A model generated the notes under the pieces. The model had not been told where the DNA came from. It ran no database searches and saw nothing but the letters and a program-made list of their open reading frames with translations. Position numbers and translations under genes: made by a program. A stretch of DNA of 45,783 bases from UBA1189 sp045612065 (GTDB taxonomy: Bacteria; Bacteroidota; Bacteroidia; Bacteroidales; Bacteroidaceae). The stretch lies in contig JAZKYH010000067.1 in assembly GCA_045612065.1 (NCBI GenBank), positions 1-45,783 on the forward strand, given 5' to 3'. Shown here piece by piece: positions 25,027 through 35,079 of this stretch (positions are counted from its first letter, which is position 1; each line of letters starts with the position of its first letter).

Positions 25027-27060
25027 TTAAATAATCTTTTGGATTAGCATTTGTGTACTTGCATAAAACGGAATATCAGTCTTACCAAGAATAGATGCCG
25101 GTAGTGTTGCCATTTCTGTAAGATTATCCATAGGTACAAGTACGTTCTTAGCACCATTTTCTGAAAGCATTGAAACACGATCATTAAAATTTAGGGCACG
25201 TTCAATGGCTCCACCTATACTGATATTTCCAATAACACCTAAAGCCGATTTGAGGTTTCTTCCAAAAACAGAAGATACAATACCAACAAAAACTGCGCCT
25301 CCAATACCCTTATGTACACTTACTCCTAACAGAGTTGTTATTTGCACGGTAACATCCAATCGCATAAGCGAATGCTGTTGTGAAAGTATAGTTCGTTCGT
25401 TGGCACGAATGTAATTATAAGTGTTTTTGATATCTTCTTTAGCATCCATGGAAGTACTACCTGTCACTGTCAACTTTCCATTTCCAGGCATTGTAATAAC
25501 TTCAATTTTCACCAGTGACACCTTGTCTCCATCGCTTGTTGCTGTGTAACAAGTTCCAGGCGCTAATGGTACATCCTCTATGAGATTCGTTCCACGTTCT
25601 TCTGGAACTGAAACAAAAAATTCTTCTTGCGTTTCCTTGTCTATGTATGAGAAATTGGTATCCCAAAACTCCATACCTCCGATACGTTTCAGTTGTTCCT
25701 TTACGCGACGACGCATTTCGATGGCCCAAATCAAATAGGTACGAATATCCTCTTTGGTATAATTCCCATCTGGATGCATCAACTTGATAAGCCCAGATAC
25801 GGTTTTCCTTACAGGTTTAGTATCACGCTGTTTCATCTGAGCTCCTAAAGTAAAATACTTATCTATAGTATCAGTATAAGTCATCTTACGTTGTGAATGT
25901 AAGAATTCACTAAAGAAGTCTGTACTGAATCCAAAGTGGTTGGTAAAATTGGATGGAGCAAATTTCATCACCTCCCAACCGGGTAAAAAGAAACCTATAC
26001 GATCCAAAAATGCCGTATCATTACAAATCTTATCAGAGAATGGCGAGAAGAGATGTGAAGTTTGAAGGACTGTCTCTACAGGTTGGTTGATATTACCATT
26101 TAATATAATAGAAGCATTGGCAGCTTTTTCACCGGCTTTTCCTGCTCTAGAAAATGACCCACTTTCCATATAGTCTTTCATCAATGGCACAACCTCTCTG
26201 TCCTTAAACAATTCATCTGTTGATTCATCAAAACAAATGGCATCCCATTTACCAACTGCCCCAATCTGTCCACTACTGTTGTTTACAAAAAGCGATGCGG
26301 CAGTACCTTGTCCGCCACTGACAAGCATGGAATAAGGAGAAAGTTCTTTAAAAACAAATGACTTACCTGATGAACGGGGACCCAATTCTGCCATATTGAA
26401 ATTAGCTTCAACCAATGGAATAAAACGTGAGAGAAGAAGCATTTTCATACGTGCTGTCATGCCCTCCGATTCAGGTTCATAACCGCCACTGCGGAGAAGA
26501 ATATCCAACCATTCATCATTTGTGAACTGTTCTCTCGCTTGTATAATCTTACTATCTTCAAAACTAGACAACTGGATAGGACGTACTTTACTTACAACAA
26601 AAGGATAGATTTTTTTTCCTATAACCATAGTTGAGTCATAGTCAACGTCAATAATGGCCCATATACCCCCCATCATCATCTTTTCATGCTGGCTGATGAT
26701 TTCTTCTGATATATTAGCATCCTGAATGGCCAGATTGGACATCTCAGCCCAATATTTATCTTTAGAAGGATCAAGACGTACACTAATCTTATCTATTATC
26801 TTGTAAGAACCACGTTCACGAATCTTAGCTTGAACAAGTATTGCTTCGTCTGGATTAACATAGTGCTCACGCAATACGCGTTTCACATTTTCGATACCTT
26901 CCTGTATCTTTTCCTCATTATCGGTACTGCATGAATTAGCCAACAGATATTCCAAAACAAAAACAGGAATATTGGCGCCTCCTTTTACAGAACGAACAAC
27001 ATCCTTCCGTACAACATAACCTTTAAACTGGTCAAGTAGTTTTGAATCCAACTCTATCAT
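25027..27060 (-). CDS. brxL: BREX system Lon protease-like protein BrxL
   Basis: 677 aa, last gene of the type I BREX operon. AAA+ ATPase region with Walker A-like GPRSSGKS (227-234) and Walker B-like KWDAICFDES (about 270), then a C-terminal Lon-like domain (about 500-677): SMDAKEDIKNTYNYIRAN, GVSVHKGIGGAVFVGIVSS, IGNISIGGAIERAL. BrxL is a DNA-binding hexameric AAA+ protein needed for phage exclusion in type I BREX (family knowledge); proteolysis has not been clearly shown. It follows pglZ by 21 bases. Confidence 0.93.
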   Translation of the reverse strand: MIELDSKLLDQFKGYVVRKDVVRSVKGGANIPVFVLEYLLANSCSTDNEEKIQEGIENVKRVLREHYVNPDEAILVQAKIRERGSYKIIDKISVRLDPSKDKYWAEMSNLAIQDANISEEIISQHEKMMMGGIWAIIDVDYDSTMVIGKKIYPFVVSKVRPIQLSSFEDSKIIQAREQFTNDEWLDILLRSGGYEPESEGMTARMKMLLLSRFIPLVEANFNMAELGPRSSGKSFVFKELSPYSMLVSGGQGTAASLFVNNSSGQIGAVGKWDAICFDESTDELFKDREVVPLMKDYMESGSFSRAGKAGEKAANASIILNGNINQPVETVLQTSHLFSPFSDKICNDTAFLDRIGFFLPGWEVMKFAPSNFTNHFGFSTDFFSEFLHSQRKMTYTDTIDKYFTLGAQMKQRDTKPVRKTVSGLIKLMHPDGNYTKEDIRTYLIWAIEMRRRVKEQLKRIGGMEFWDTNFSYIDKETQEEFFVSVPEERGTNLIEDVPLAPGTCYTATSDGDKVSLVKIEVITMPGNGKLTVTGSTSMDAKEDIKNTYNYIRANERTILSQQHSLMRLDVTVQITTLLGVSVHKGIGGAVFVGIVSSVFGRNLKSALGVIGNISIGGAIERALNFNDRVSMLSENGAKNVLVPMDNLTEMATLPASILGKTDIPFYASTQMLIQKII

Positions 27061-27081
27061 AGAATCTTATTGTTTACAAGT

Positions 27082-29280
27082 TTAGAATAAATCATCAAGG
27101 TCTCTCGATGATGACTTTTTGATGTCGCAACTATCAATCTGAACAGAACTTTCTTTATCTACAATAACAACTTTGTTGATTCCGGTAGACATTTCAAACT
27201 CGGCTTCTACCAAAGAACCGGGTTTTAGAGTCTGTATTGCCGTACTTACCATTTTACTACCAGCAAAAAGCATTAGTTTAACCTTTCGCTCTTGGGTAAA
27301 GAGGTCTGATTTGTTCCCATCAGCTTGGAGTTTCACGACGAAATAGTTACCGGTAATTTCTTTTAATTCCTTTTTATTGACGATATGAACTTTCAAAGAA
27401 ATATCGCTTTGCTTCATTTCTAACTGATAAACAGGGATAATGCATTCTTGTGGAGTAAATCCACCATGTGCATAACCATACGCTCCACGAGTAACAAACG
27501 GTTTGTCTGTTTTAGCATAATACTGATAATTGCTTCCGAAATACTTTCCTTCATGCTCAATGAAGTTGTGGTTTTGTAAAGGATACTCAGTTAATACATA
27601 TCGTTCTTTCATGTTAAGCGCTTCACCTTTGGGACAAGGCTCTTTGTCTGCTTCATCCAATATTCCGGTAATTACGAATCCATGGTCAGTAGTCATAATA
27701 ACCCTTTCATAGCCTAGATTGAACAGCATTGTAATACGCTCACGAAGTTCCAGTTCGTAATTATCAATATCTTTCAGGCCACCCAATTGTTTCTTTTCTC
27801 CAGCTTGGTCTATATCCCCGTAGTTGAGAACCAACTTTTGCGCGGTAATACTATCGTTAAGGTTATCCAATTGCATAATTTCCACATTCGGGCAGAAACC
27901 TTTCAATGTATTGTGTCTGACTTGTGCACTGATTGTGGGTTCGTTGCATCCAAAGAGTGCGCTCATACCGTTTTCTGTTACTGAAGGTAAAACTGCAAAA
28001 GCAGTGTTACGAGTGACGTCAATATTACGGTCTGTCACATTGGAAACTATAGACTCTGCTATTTCCAACCGCAAAGCATCACAAACAATTACGGCGGTAC
28101 GTTTATCATCAGCCAACAACTTTTTTACTAAATCCTGTTGGTTAGGCTGATACGGCAGACCTGTTGAATACCATTTAGTCAACAACACCTTATTGAAAGT
28201 TGTGTAGTACTCTTGTAAAGGTCGCAATGTGGACTCGTCGTTCAGCCAAGCCACATATATTTTTCGCATAGCTGTGTCAAGTACAGCATATTTCTGTTTG
28301 TAATATTCTGCAATCTTTTCGTATGTAGTCGCATCTTCCATACCGTTGATGGAGAATGTACAAAGAGTCAGTACACTTTGTAGCCATGTAGGCTTGAATG
28401 TTAATGCATTCTTGCTTTGGACACGCTTTTTGATAAATCCAATAATGTCTGTCGTATCTTTATCATACTTCATGGCATGGCTCAATGCCTTTATCGCTTT
28501 ACGGTCAAGTTCTGTAAATGGATGATCTGGATGAACAGTCAAAGGATTCAAATCATCAGACAAAGCATAATTATGGATGAACTGCCTGAGACTTGGTGCT
28601 TTTTCTGTACTATCCGCCCATTTATAGTAAACATCAAGCAATAGTCCTTCTATCGAATTGTTTATCAATGATTGCAGCATCACATTAACTATTTCTTGGG
28701 CCATCGCTTCGGCTGATTGCTCGGTTGCAATCATATTTATCACTCTATACACTTCACTACGGAATACTCTCCATACCATTTCATCCATACGTTGCATAGT
28801 TGCGGTAGGAGCGTGAAGAAAATCAAGCAGCCAATTATCTAATTGAAGAGGTTCTGTAATATCCTCAGCTACAGACCTCCACCAATTCAGATTCTTACCC
28901 TCGCTCAATTTCGCTGCAAGTAATAGCTTGTCATGTCCTATATGAGAGTTTTTGCCAATAGTTTGCAACAACTTGGCCTTAATATAAGTCTCCACGTCAT
29001 CTAGAACCAATAGCCCTGCTGTTTGCACGTACTCTTGCAGGTAGTTCAGCGAATCCGCTTTTCTTTTCGTATAGAAAACAATTTTATCATTTGCATAAGT
29101 GGCTTCTGCATGATACTTCGCCTCCAGTTCTTCCCAATCATTATTGGCATTTAATACACGAATTTCTTGAGGTAAGAATTTTAGCAAAAAATCCCCTTCT
29201 CCTTTTGCATCTGTAATCACTATATAGCGATGCTCAGCAAGGATGCGTTCTATATCTTCTTTAAACCAAACTCCTATCAT
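27082..29280 (-). CDS. pglZ: BREX alkaline-phosphatase-fold protein PglZ (type A)
   Basis: 732 aa. The hallmark BREX protein. The C-terminal half is an alkaline-phosphatase-superfamily domain: VIVCDALRLE (D401 as metal ligand), LPSVTENGMSALFG (431-444, with the expected nucleophile Thr435), and TTDHGF (530-535). The N-terminal half (1-380) is mainly helical and probably binds other BREX parts. Metal-dependent nuclease or phosphodiesterase activity has been reported for PglZ proteins; substrate here is unknown. Starts 10 bases after the HNH-2 stop. Confidence 0.94.
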   Translation of the reverse strand: MIGVWFKEDIERILAEHRYIVITDAKGEGDFLLKFLPQEIRVLNANNDWEELEAKYHAEATYANDKIVFYTKRKADSLNYLQEYVQTAGLLVLDDVETYIKAKLLQTIGKNSHIGHDKLLLAAKLSEGKNLNWWRSVAEDITEPLQLDNWLLDFLHAPTATMQRMDEMVWRVFRSEVYRVINMIATEQSAEAMAQEIVNVMLQSLINNSIEGLLLDVYYKWADSTEKAPSLRQFIHNYALSDDLNPLTVHPDHPFTELDRKAIKALSHAMKYDKDTTDIIGFIKKRVQSKNALTFKPTWLQSVLTLCTFSINGMEDATTYEKIAEYYKQKYAVLDTAMRKIYVAWLNDESTLRPLQEYYTTFNKVLLTKWYSTGLPYQPNQQDLVKKLLADDKRTAVIVCDALRLEIAESIVSNVTDRNIDVTRNTAFAVLPSVTENGMSALFGCNEPTISAQVRHNTLKGFCPNVEIMQLDNLNDSITAQKLVLNYGDIDQAGEKKQLGGLKDIDNYELELRERITMLFNLGYERVIMTTDHGFVITGILDEADKEPCPKGEALNMKERYVLTEYPLQNHNFIEHEGKYFGSNYQYYAKTDKPFVTRGAYGYAHGGFTPQECIIPVYQLEMKQSDISLKVHIVNKKELKEITGNYFVVKLQADGNKSDLFTQERKVKLMLFAGSKMVSTAIQTLKPGSLVEAEFEMSTGINKVVIVDKESSVQIDSCDIKKSSSRDLDDLF

Positions 29281-29290
29281 AATAACTACC

Positions 29291-30040
29291 TTATGTTGGG
29301 TCTGCCAGCCCTGGGTTTCTATCTAATGGCTCATAATGATTTGCCGTATCGAAACATTGTCTTGCAGTTCCAGGAAAATCAAGCAAAGCATTTCTAACTT
29401 CATCACATCCACTGAAAACCGTATACCATATTGACCATCCACCTTTGGCTACTACCAAATCCACTATAGTATCAATGCTGGTTTTTCCTGCATCGAATTT
29501 CGCCCTATATTTACTTGCTAAATCCCAGTCATTTCTCCTTTTATTGCAACGAGTATCTCCAGGACATGAAGTTTCAGGGCTCTTATCCAACCTTACTAAT
29601 TCGAGGAGTTTTTTCGCATGATTATAAGCATCTCCTGTGAGAATAGGGTTAACCTCAACTACACCTCCAGCTTTATACACAAGGCTTTTGAATGTATTGT
29701 TAAGGTGAGGAAGATGACATTCGTTAAGAATGACATTCTTCGTATCTTTGTTGTCTGCCCCGTTACATGTTGCACATGACAAAAGGAAGTTCGACCATTC
29801 ATTCTCTAAATGGGCATATATCTTATTTCCATGTTCTTCATATCCTTTGGGTTGTACATGCTCAACATGCAAATCCCGTGCTTGATGATATGCCTCCTCG
29901 CAATAGGAACAAAACATTCCTAAATTGTGTACTAATGCAGGTTTTGCATCATGATAATCATTATAATGACTGTGTACTTCTATCGAAGAAGTATCAGGCA
30001 TTGTATATGTTCCCGGAGTTAATTTTACAACTGGTCTCAT
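29291..30040 (-). CDS. HNH endonuclease of the second ATPase-HNH pair (PtuB-like)
   Basis: 249 aa. HNH/zinc layout: CSYC (44-47), LHVEHVQPK (57-65, catalytic His), then WSNFLLSCATCN (82-93) with the second Cys pair. This is the TIGR02646/PtuB pattern of Septu and retron-Ec78 HNH effectors. A further CPGDTRCNKR near 165 may bind metal. Its ATG overlaps the stop of the partner ATPase by ATGA (30037-30040), so translation is coupled. By analogy it is a nuclease held in check by, or loaded by, the ATPase. It sits between pglX and pglZ, which shows it travels as part of the BREX transcript. Confidence 0.85.
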   Translation of the reverse strand: MRPVVKLTPGTYTMPDTSSIEVHSHYNDYHDAKPALVHNLGMFCSYCEEAYHQARDLHVEHVQPKGYEEHGNKIYAHLENEWSNFLLSCATCNGADNKDTKNVILNECHLPHLNNTFKSLVYKAGGVVEVNPILTGDAYNHAKKLLELVRLDKSPETSCPGDTRCNKRRNDWDLASKYRAKFDAGKTSIDTIVDLVVAKGGWSIWYTVFSGCDEVRNALLDFPGTARQCFDTANHYEPLDRNPGLADPT

Positions 30041-31371
30041 TGTGAATTCCTTTCCGCTCTTAACAGTGCCACGTACGCTGGATCGTCAGAGAACTGCTCT
30101 TCGATCTCATCTAACTCCTTCTTCACTTTTCTTGCTTCCTCCGTGTTCTCATTGCCCGACTTAACTAGTTGATAGTATTTTTCAGCTTGTTCTACCATTT
30201 GCTGATAACGTGGGAATCTTGCAGAATCCATATTCATCTCAGTTACAGCAATGTCCTCAATACTTCTCATGTCAGGATTGCTATCTCCTATTCTTCCATC
30301 TAATGTTATAATATTATGGCTTTTTACGCTCTGTACGATAAATGGAGAGTGAGTTGTGACAATAAACTGCATTTCGGGAAATGCTTTCTGCAAATCTGCA
30401 AGAATATGCTGCTGCCAATGTGGGTGCAAATACAGGTCAACTTCGTCTATCATGATAATGCCTGGAGTCTTCTTCACAGCATCAATACCAAGAAAGCCAT
30501 TTAATTCGATACAGCGATGCGCTATCTCTGCTGCTATATTTATCATAGCTTTAAAGCCTGCACTCATCATGTCGTATGTGAGCCAATAGGGTTCATCATC
30601 CTTAGTCATCTTGATCTGTGCCGTGAATTCATTGTTCTTTGTATCGATATCAATTTGGTGAATGGCAGGAATCGCTTCCTTTATTGCATTCAGAAAAGCC
30701 TCATTCGCGCCTACGAATTCACCTCCTTTATTAAAACTCTTTTCATATCTGTAAATCCAATCGAAAGCTCCTTTAAAATCCACCTGTTCATCAAGAGCAC
30801 ATTTATAGGCCTTTGCTTCGCGAGTTTCACGTTGCTTTGTTTTCTCAGCTCCTTTGTAGTTCTTTTCGAGACGAGTTGCACCAAACGAGAGAAAGAGCGG
30901 AAAGAGAGAATTTGTTCCCTCTTTATCTGCATTCCTTCTTCGGTTCTCTATGTCGGCAACAAAATCCATCAGTTCTTGTGCATTAGTCCTAGAGTTCTTA
31001 TTACTTGTCCTTTTCCACCCAATGTTATTTGCTGACGTGTTTACTTGTTGTGTCAAATCATCGTATATCCCGATTACACATTCAGCATTGACTTCAATAC
31101 TGGGTTTATCGGTTATGGGTATAAAGCCTTTGCTAGATTCACTATAAACTTTAACTTGGTCTGTAGGTCGAAAATTACGGCTATAACCATTTCCACCAGG
31201 CAAGAAGGTCATTTCTTGGAGGAATGCTCCCAATGCGATTTGTACAGCCTGTAGTAATGTTGTCTTACCCGTAGTATTGTCACCAAGTATGACATTCACC
31301 TTGGGGTCAAATTCAAAGAACTTGTGTGTAAATCCTCTGAAGTTTTCGATTGTGATATCTATAATCTTCAT
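30037..31371 (-). CDS. ABC-type AAA ATPase of the second pair (PtuA-like)
   Basis: 444 aa. RecF/SMC-type ATPase: N-terminal MKIIDITIENFRGF, Walker A GDNTTGKTT (30-38), Walker B IIMIDEVDLYLHP (305-317), and H-loop TTHSPFIV (339-346). The ABC signature is degenerate (MMSAGFKAM, 268-276, lacking the usual SGG/SxGE). There is no C-terminal TOPRIM domain, so it is not an OLD nuclease; an HNH gene follows instead, giving the Septu PtuA-PtuB layout. Composition is similar to the flanking BREX genes (lines counted by hand 42-48% GC). Starts 36 bases after pglX. Confidence 0.85.
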   Translation of the reverse strand: MKIIDITIENFRGFTHKFFEFDPKVNVILGDNTTGKTTLLQAVQIALGAFLQEMTFLPGGNGYSRNFRPTDQVKVYSESSKGFIPITDKPSIEVNAECVIGIYDDLTQQVNTSANNIGWKRTSNKNSRTNAQELMDFVADIENRRRNADKEGTNSLFPLFLSFGATRLEKNYKGAEKTKQRETREAKAYKCALDEQVDFKGAFDWIYRYEKSFNKGGEFVGANEAFLNAIKEAIPAIHQIDIDTKNNEFTAQIKMTKDDEPYWLTYDMMSAGFKAMINIAAEIAHRCIELNGFLGIDAVKKTPGIIMIDEVDLYLHPHWQQHILADLQKAFPEMQFIVTTHSPFIVQSVKSHNIITLDGRIGDSNPDMRSIEDIAVTEMNMDSARFPRYQQMVEQAEKYYQLVKSGNENTEEARKVKKELDEIEEQFSDDPAYVALLRAERNSQ

Positions 31372-31407
31372 ACTATATGGAATTTATAAGCTTTTGTTTA
31401 TACTTGT

Positions 31408-34400
31408 TTACCAATCTGCATTCAGGTATTTTTTCAATTGACCAGCGTTCAGCACCTCATAGCTGAGCATCTTCCGCTTCTGTAGTGGAGCAATGTTTTT
31501 TCCTACACCATCGTCCAGTTTCGGGTCATACCCACTGGCAAGGAGGTCATCTACCTTGTCGCAGAATGCTTTCAACTCTTCCAATTGAGCACGGAGTTCC
31601 TGTGCCTCCAATCGACCTGCAGTAGTGGAGGTGTCAAGTGAATTCAAATGGGCACTGATGGCCGACTCACGGTTGGCTGCATAGATACTTCGTACACGAT
31701 ACAGTGTGTCGCGACTCCATTTATAAATGCTAATGTAAAGATCCAACGCACGGTGCTCACCGCTGGTGAGGTGCCAGATGAATGGAGTCTTGGGCAGATA
31801 CATAAAGAGGTTCAGATGGTCGCTCAGTTGTTGGAAGAAACGCTCTTGCAAATATTTCTCCAAATCGCATCCCAGCAGATGGCAGATTTGATTGAACTGA
31901 CCAGCATTGTATCCACGCTCCATAAACTCACGTTCGATGCGAATGGCAAGACGTTCTTCACCCAGTTTGTCGCTTAATGGAATTACACCGTCATCATCTT
32001 TGGCAAGTACACTGCGAATCACGTCTGTCAATAATTCAAAAGCTAATACTTGGGTGCGTTGTGGAGGCAGGATGTTTGCATTCTTGAACTGATACCACAC
32101 TTCTATCGGGTTCATCTGATGCTTGATGCAGAATTCTTCCCAGCCATTGTTGTTTTGATAGAGGCTTTCAAAGTCATCGATTTTGGGTTGATCCTCATCA
32201 ATGGGCAAAGCATTGATATGTGCTATTACCTCATCTGTTGCTGGAAATTCTGTATTTCCTGCCACCCATTCTTGGTAAGCACTTTTGGCTGCTGAGGATA
32301 CAGACAGATCGCCTACAGGAATTCCTTCTTTATCTAAAACCATTTGACGGTCATGGTCACTTAACTTATAAACCTCAAAAACGGTCTTGTTGATAAAACT
32401 TTCATTGAGGAGGACCTGAGTTAAAAGAGCATTATTCTTAACAAAGAATGAATTGATAGACAAAATGACATCTCTGCCTTCTTTAATTGGGCTATTTTTA
32501 TAATTACGTTCAAATATAGAATATTCACATAAATCTTTCTGAATTGATATGCACTGATTTGTATGTTTCTGAAATGTACTTTTAGCTTTAGTATTCAAAG
32601 AAACAAACGGAATTCGCTTAAGATCACCGACCTGTCTATTAACAGTTGGATTCAGGCACGAAACAATATAAGAAAACAATTTTGAATTCATGTAGCCACA
32701 TAATATTTCAGGCTCTATATTTTTATGAAATAAACAAGGGCCTCCTTTATCAAAGACATACTTATCCTCTATATACCTAAAGCTTACCCCTTTTGATCCC
32801 GCTGCACTATATGAAACTCCATGTTTAAAATAGAACGCATTATTATCTCGTGTGGCAAGATTTTTTCCATTATTCTCAAAATTTACTACAACCCAGTTAT
32901 TGCCATACCATTTTTTAAATGGGCCACCTTTTTGGTACATTGCCCACTTCCGATTATCATCCAATGTTTCCTTTATTTGGTTAGGGGCGACTTCCCAATA
33001 AAATCTTAAAAATTTATTGTTATCACCTGTCATGAGTCCCGTCAAAATATTACATACATCACCTAGTTGCTTATCTCCAAACTTCTCTCTAAACTCATCT
33101 GAAATCCAATAGATAAAAGGATAAGATTTAATTCCTTTTAGTTTGGATTGCGGGAGAGTATAGACTCTGTCGTTAGGACGGTTGTTGAGATAGTCATCGT
33201 ATGCCTGAGCAAGCGAACTCTTTTTATGTTTTTCTTGTTGATTGACTGTAATATTAAAATAGACACCAGATATTGCATCGTGTTTGTTCATATCAAGTGT
33301 ATAGAATGTTGCATCCAGCAATATTCCAGGACCGAATAAATTAACTCTATCCAATCCGTAATCTACCATCACATTGATATGGGTCTCTTCAAGCATAAAT
33401 TTACGTACATCTTCAAATGTTTTAATGAACATAAAAGTATGCGGATGAATCATTCCCACTTTTCCATATACTTCATCCGCCAATTCGCAGCAACGTTTGA
33501 TAAAAGCTGCATAGAGATTGGTGTTGCATTTATAGGGGCGTTTGTAGTTTTCCTCTACAAATTCTTTCAGTTCCTTGCCAAAGTCTGCACTATCCGTATA
33601 TGGCGGATTGGCTACCACTACATCATACTTTTGCGAAATGATTTCGAGGAACGAAATGGCATCATTGGCTTTGGATAAGGTATAATCGTTGCTGCCTTCA
33701 CCACTCCAATTCGTAACTTGATTGCGTAGCTGGGTAGTAACATTGTTTTTGAACGAGAAAAGATTCTCGAATTGGTCGTTGCTGAAAAGCATGTGATTCT
33801 CATCGTTGGGCATCAGGGCATCCAAACGTTCTTCCACTCGCACCAACGAACCAAACTTATAGGCATTGCAGAGGTCATTCCAAATCTGTCTGATGGATTG
33901 TATTTGTTTGTCCGACCATGAACCTAAAATCTCGAAGGTATCTTTTATATTTTCATAGTCAGGCAAAAAGAAATGCGTGCTTACCACATGGGTATATTCC
34001 GGCCATTTGCTACGGTGACCACCCAATTCACGTGCTTTAACAAAGAGAGCAATTTGCGTAATCTGTGCTGCACGTTCGTCCAAATCTACACCATAAAGGT
34101 TGTTCTCTACAATCATTTTCGGAATATCTCGACGCGAATAGTCACGGCCATAGTTTTCCATTTGATCCATGTAGAGGTCGTAGAGCACATTGAATGCATA
34201 AATCAAGAAGTTACCCGAACCACAAGCCGGGTCGAGCACCTTCATATCACGCAAGTCCTTAGGACGCTGCACCTGTACGGAAGGTGCATTGGCTATTTGG
34301 TATTTTTCCTTTATGCTGCTATCCGGATACATCTCCAGGTAATTCTTGCCCAATGTGTTATCTACCAAGAACTTCACCACCCATTGTGGTGTATAAACTT

Positions 34401-35064
34401 GGCTCTGCAAAGACACTTTGTCGTATTCCGTTTTCTCTCCACTAACCTTCAACGCCTCCTTTTCTACGGCATTGAAGTTCTCGTAGAGCCATCCCAAAAT
34501 GTCATCACCTTTCCAAACGTCTGCACCACAGTCGGCATCCTCTTCTATGGCATTGAACTTCTCGATGATTTCGTGTAATTCATCGGCTGTTGGCATCAAT
34601 GCATACGGATAGTCTGCTTTATAAAGGGGAATGTTTGCTCCCAAACGGTCAAATTGGTCTGTGAGAAAATGCTTCAATCCTTCACGTTCGGCACCACGCT
34701 CTTCAGGATGCTCTTCCAACCACGCATTATGTTCGAACGAACGACCCGCATTCTCCTTGCGACGGGTAATGATTTCCGGAAACAGTTCTTTGGACTCCAT
34801 TACCTTGATGGCAGCTATGCGATTGAAGAGCGTAAATACACATTCATTGATGGTAGCTTGGCGAGCTTGCTGATAATCACCATCCAATTCCTGCAAGTGA
34901 TTACCCATAATCTCATCCAACTTGTTTCTCTTCTGTTGTGCTTCAACAGGAAGCGAATCAACAGGCACAGGCGTTTCCGCTTTAAGACCCATACGTGAAA
35001 AACGGTTATCAAACGCCTGCTGAATAAGGCGTCGTATATCAAGTACGTGGTTTATAAGTTTCAT
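31408..35064 (-). CDS. pglX: BREX adenine-specific DNA methyltransferase PglX
   Basis: 1218 aa, usual length for type I BREX. N6-adenine methyltransferase that marks host DNA and helps tell self from phage. SAM motif DPACGSGNF (278-286), catalytic motif IV NPPY (486-489), then a large target-recognition region (about 640-915) and a helical C-terminal part. GC content differs along the gene: lines counted by hand are 42-53% near both ends but mostly 27-35% (one 42%) in 32521-32940, which encodes the recognition region. That supports exchange of the specificity part. Frame is intact. Confidence 0.95.
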   Translation of the reverse strand: MKLINHVLDIRRLIQQAFDNRFSRMGLKAETPVPVDSLPVEAQQKRNKLDEIMGNHLQELDGDYQQARQATINECVFTLFNRIAAIKVMESKELFPEIITRRKENAGRSFEHNAWLEEHPEERGAEREGLKHFLTDQFDRLGANIPLYKADYPYALMPTADELHEIIEKFNAIEEDADCGADVWKGDDILGWLYENFNAVEKEALKVSGEKTEYDKVSLQSQVYTPQWVVKFLVDNTLGKNYLEMYPDSSIKEKYQIANAPSVQVQRPKDLRDMKVLDPACGSGNFLIYAFNVLYDLYMDQMENYGRDYSRRDIPKMIVENNLYGVDLDERAAQITQIALFVKARELGGHRSKWPEYTHVVSTHFFLPDYENIKDTFEILGSWSDKQIQSIRQIWNDLCNAYKFGSLVRVEERLDALMPNDENHMLFSNDQFENLFSFKNNVTTQLRNQVTNWSGEGSNDYTLSKANDAISFLEIISQKYDVVVANPPYTDSADFGKELKEFVEENYKRPYKCNTNLYAAFIKRCCELADEVYGKVGMIHPHTFMFIKTFEDVRKFMLEETHINVMVDYGLDRVNLFGPGILLDATFYTLDMNKHDAISGVYFNITVNQQEKHKKSSLAQAYDDYLNNRPNDRVYTLPQSKLKGIKSYPFIYWISDEFREKFGDKQLGDVCNILTGLMTGDNNKFLRFYWEVAPNQIKETLDDNRKWAMYQKGGPFKKWYGNNWVVVNFENNGKNLATRDNNAFYFKHGVSYSAAGSKGVSFRYIEDKYVFDKGGPCLFHKNIEPEILCGYMNSKLFSYIVSCLNPTVNRQVGDLKRIPFVSLNTKAKSTFQKHTNQCISIQKDLCEYSIFERNYKNSPIKEGRDVILSINSFFVKNNALLTQVLLNESFINKTVFEVYKLSDHDRQMVLDKEGIPVGDLSVSSAAKSAYQEWVAGNTEFPATDEVIAHINALPIDEDQPKIDDFESLYQNNNGWEEFCIKHQMNPIEVWYQFKNANILPPQRTQVLAFELLTDVIRSVLAKDDDGVIPLSDKLGEERLAIRIEREFMERGYNAGQFNQICHLLGCDLEKYLQERFFQQLSDHLNLFMYLPKTPFIWHLTSGEHRALDLYISIYKWSRDTLYRVRSIYAANRESAISAHLNSLDTSTTAGRLEAQELRAQLEELKAFCDKVDDLLASGYDPKLDDGVGKNIAPLQKRKMLSYEVLNAGQLKKYLNADW

Positions 35065-35079
35065 AGTAAATATGTTATA

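Noticed and set aside
25027..27060. Housekeeping Lon protease
   Set aside because: Position at the end of a BREX operon and the BrxL-type N-terminus do not fit Lon; only the C-terminal part is Lon-like.
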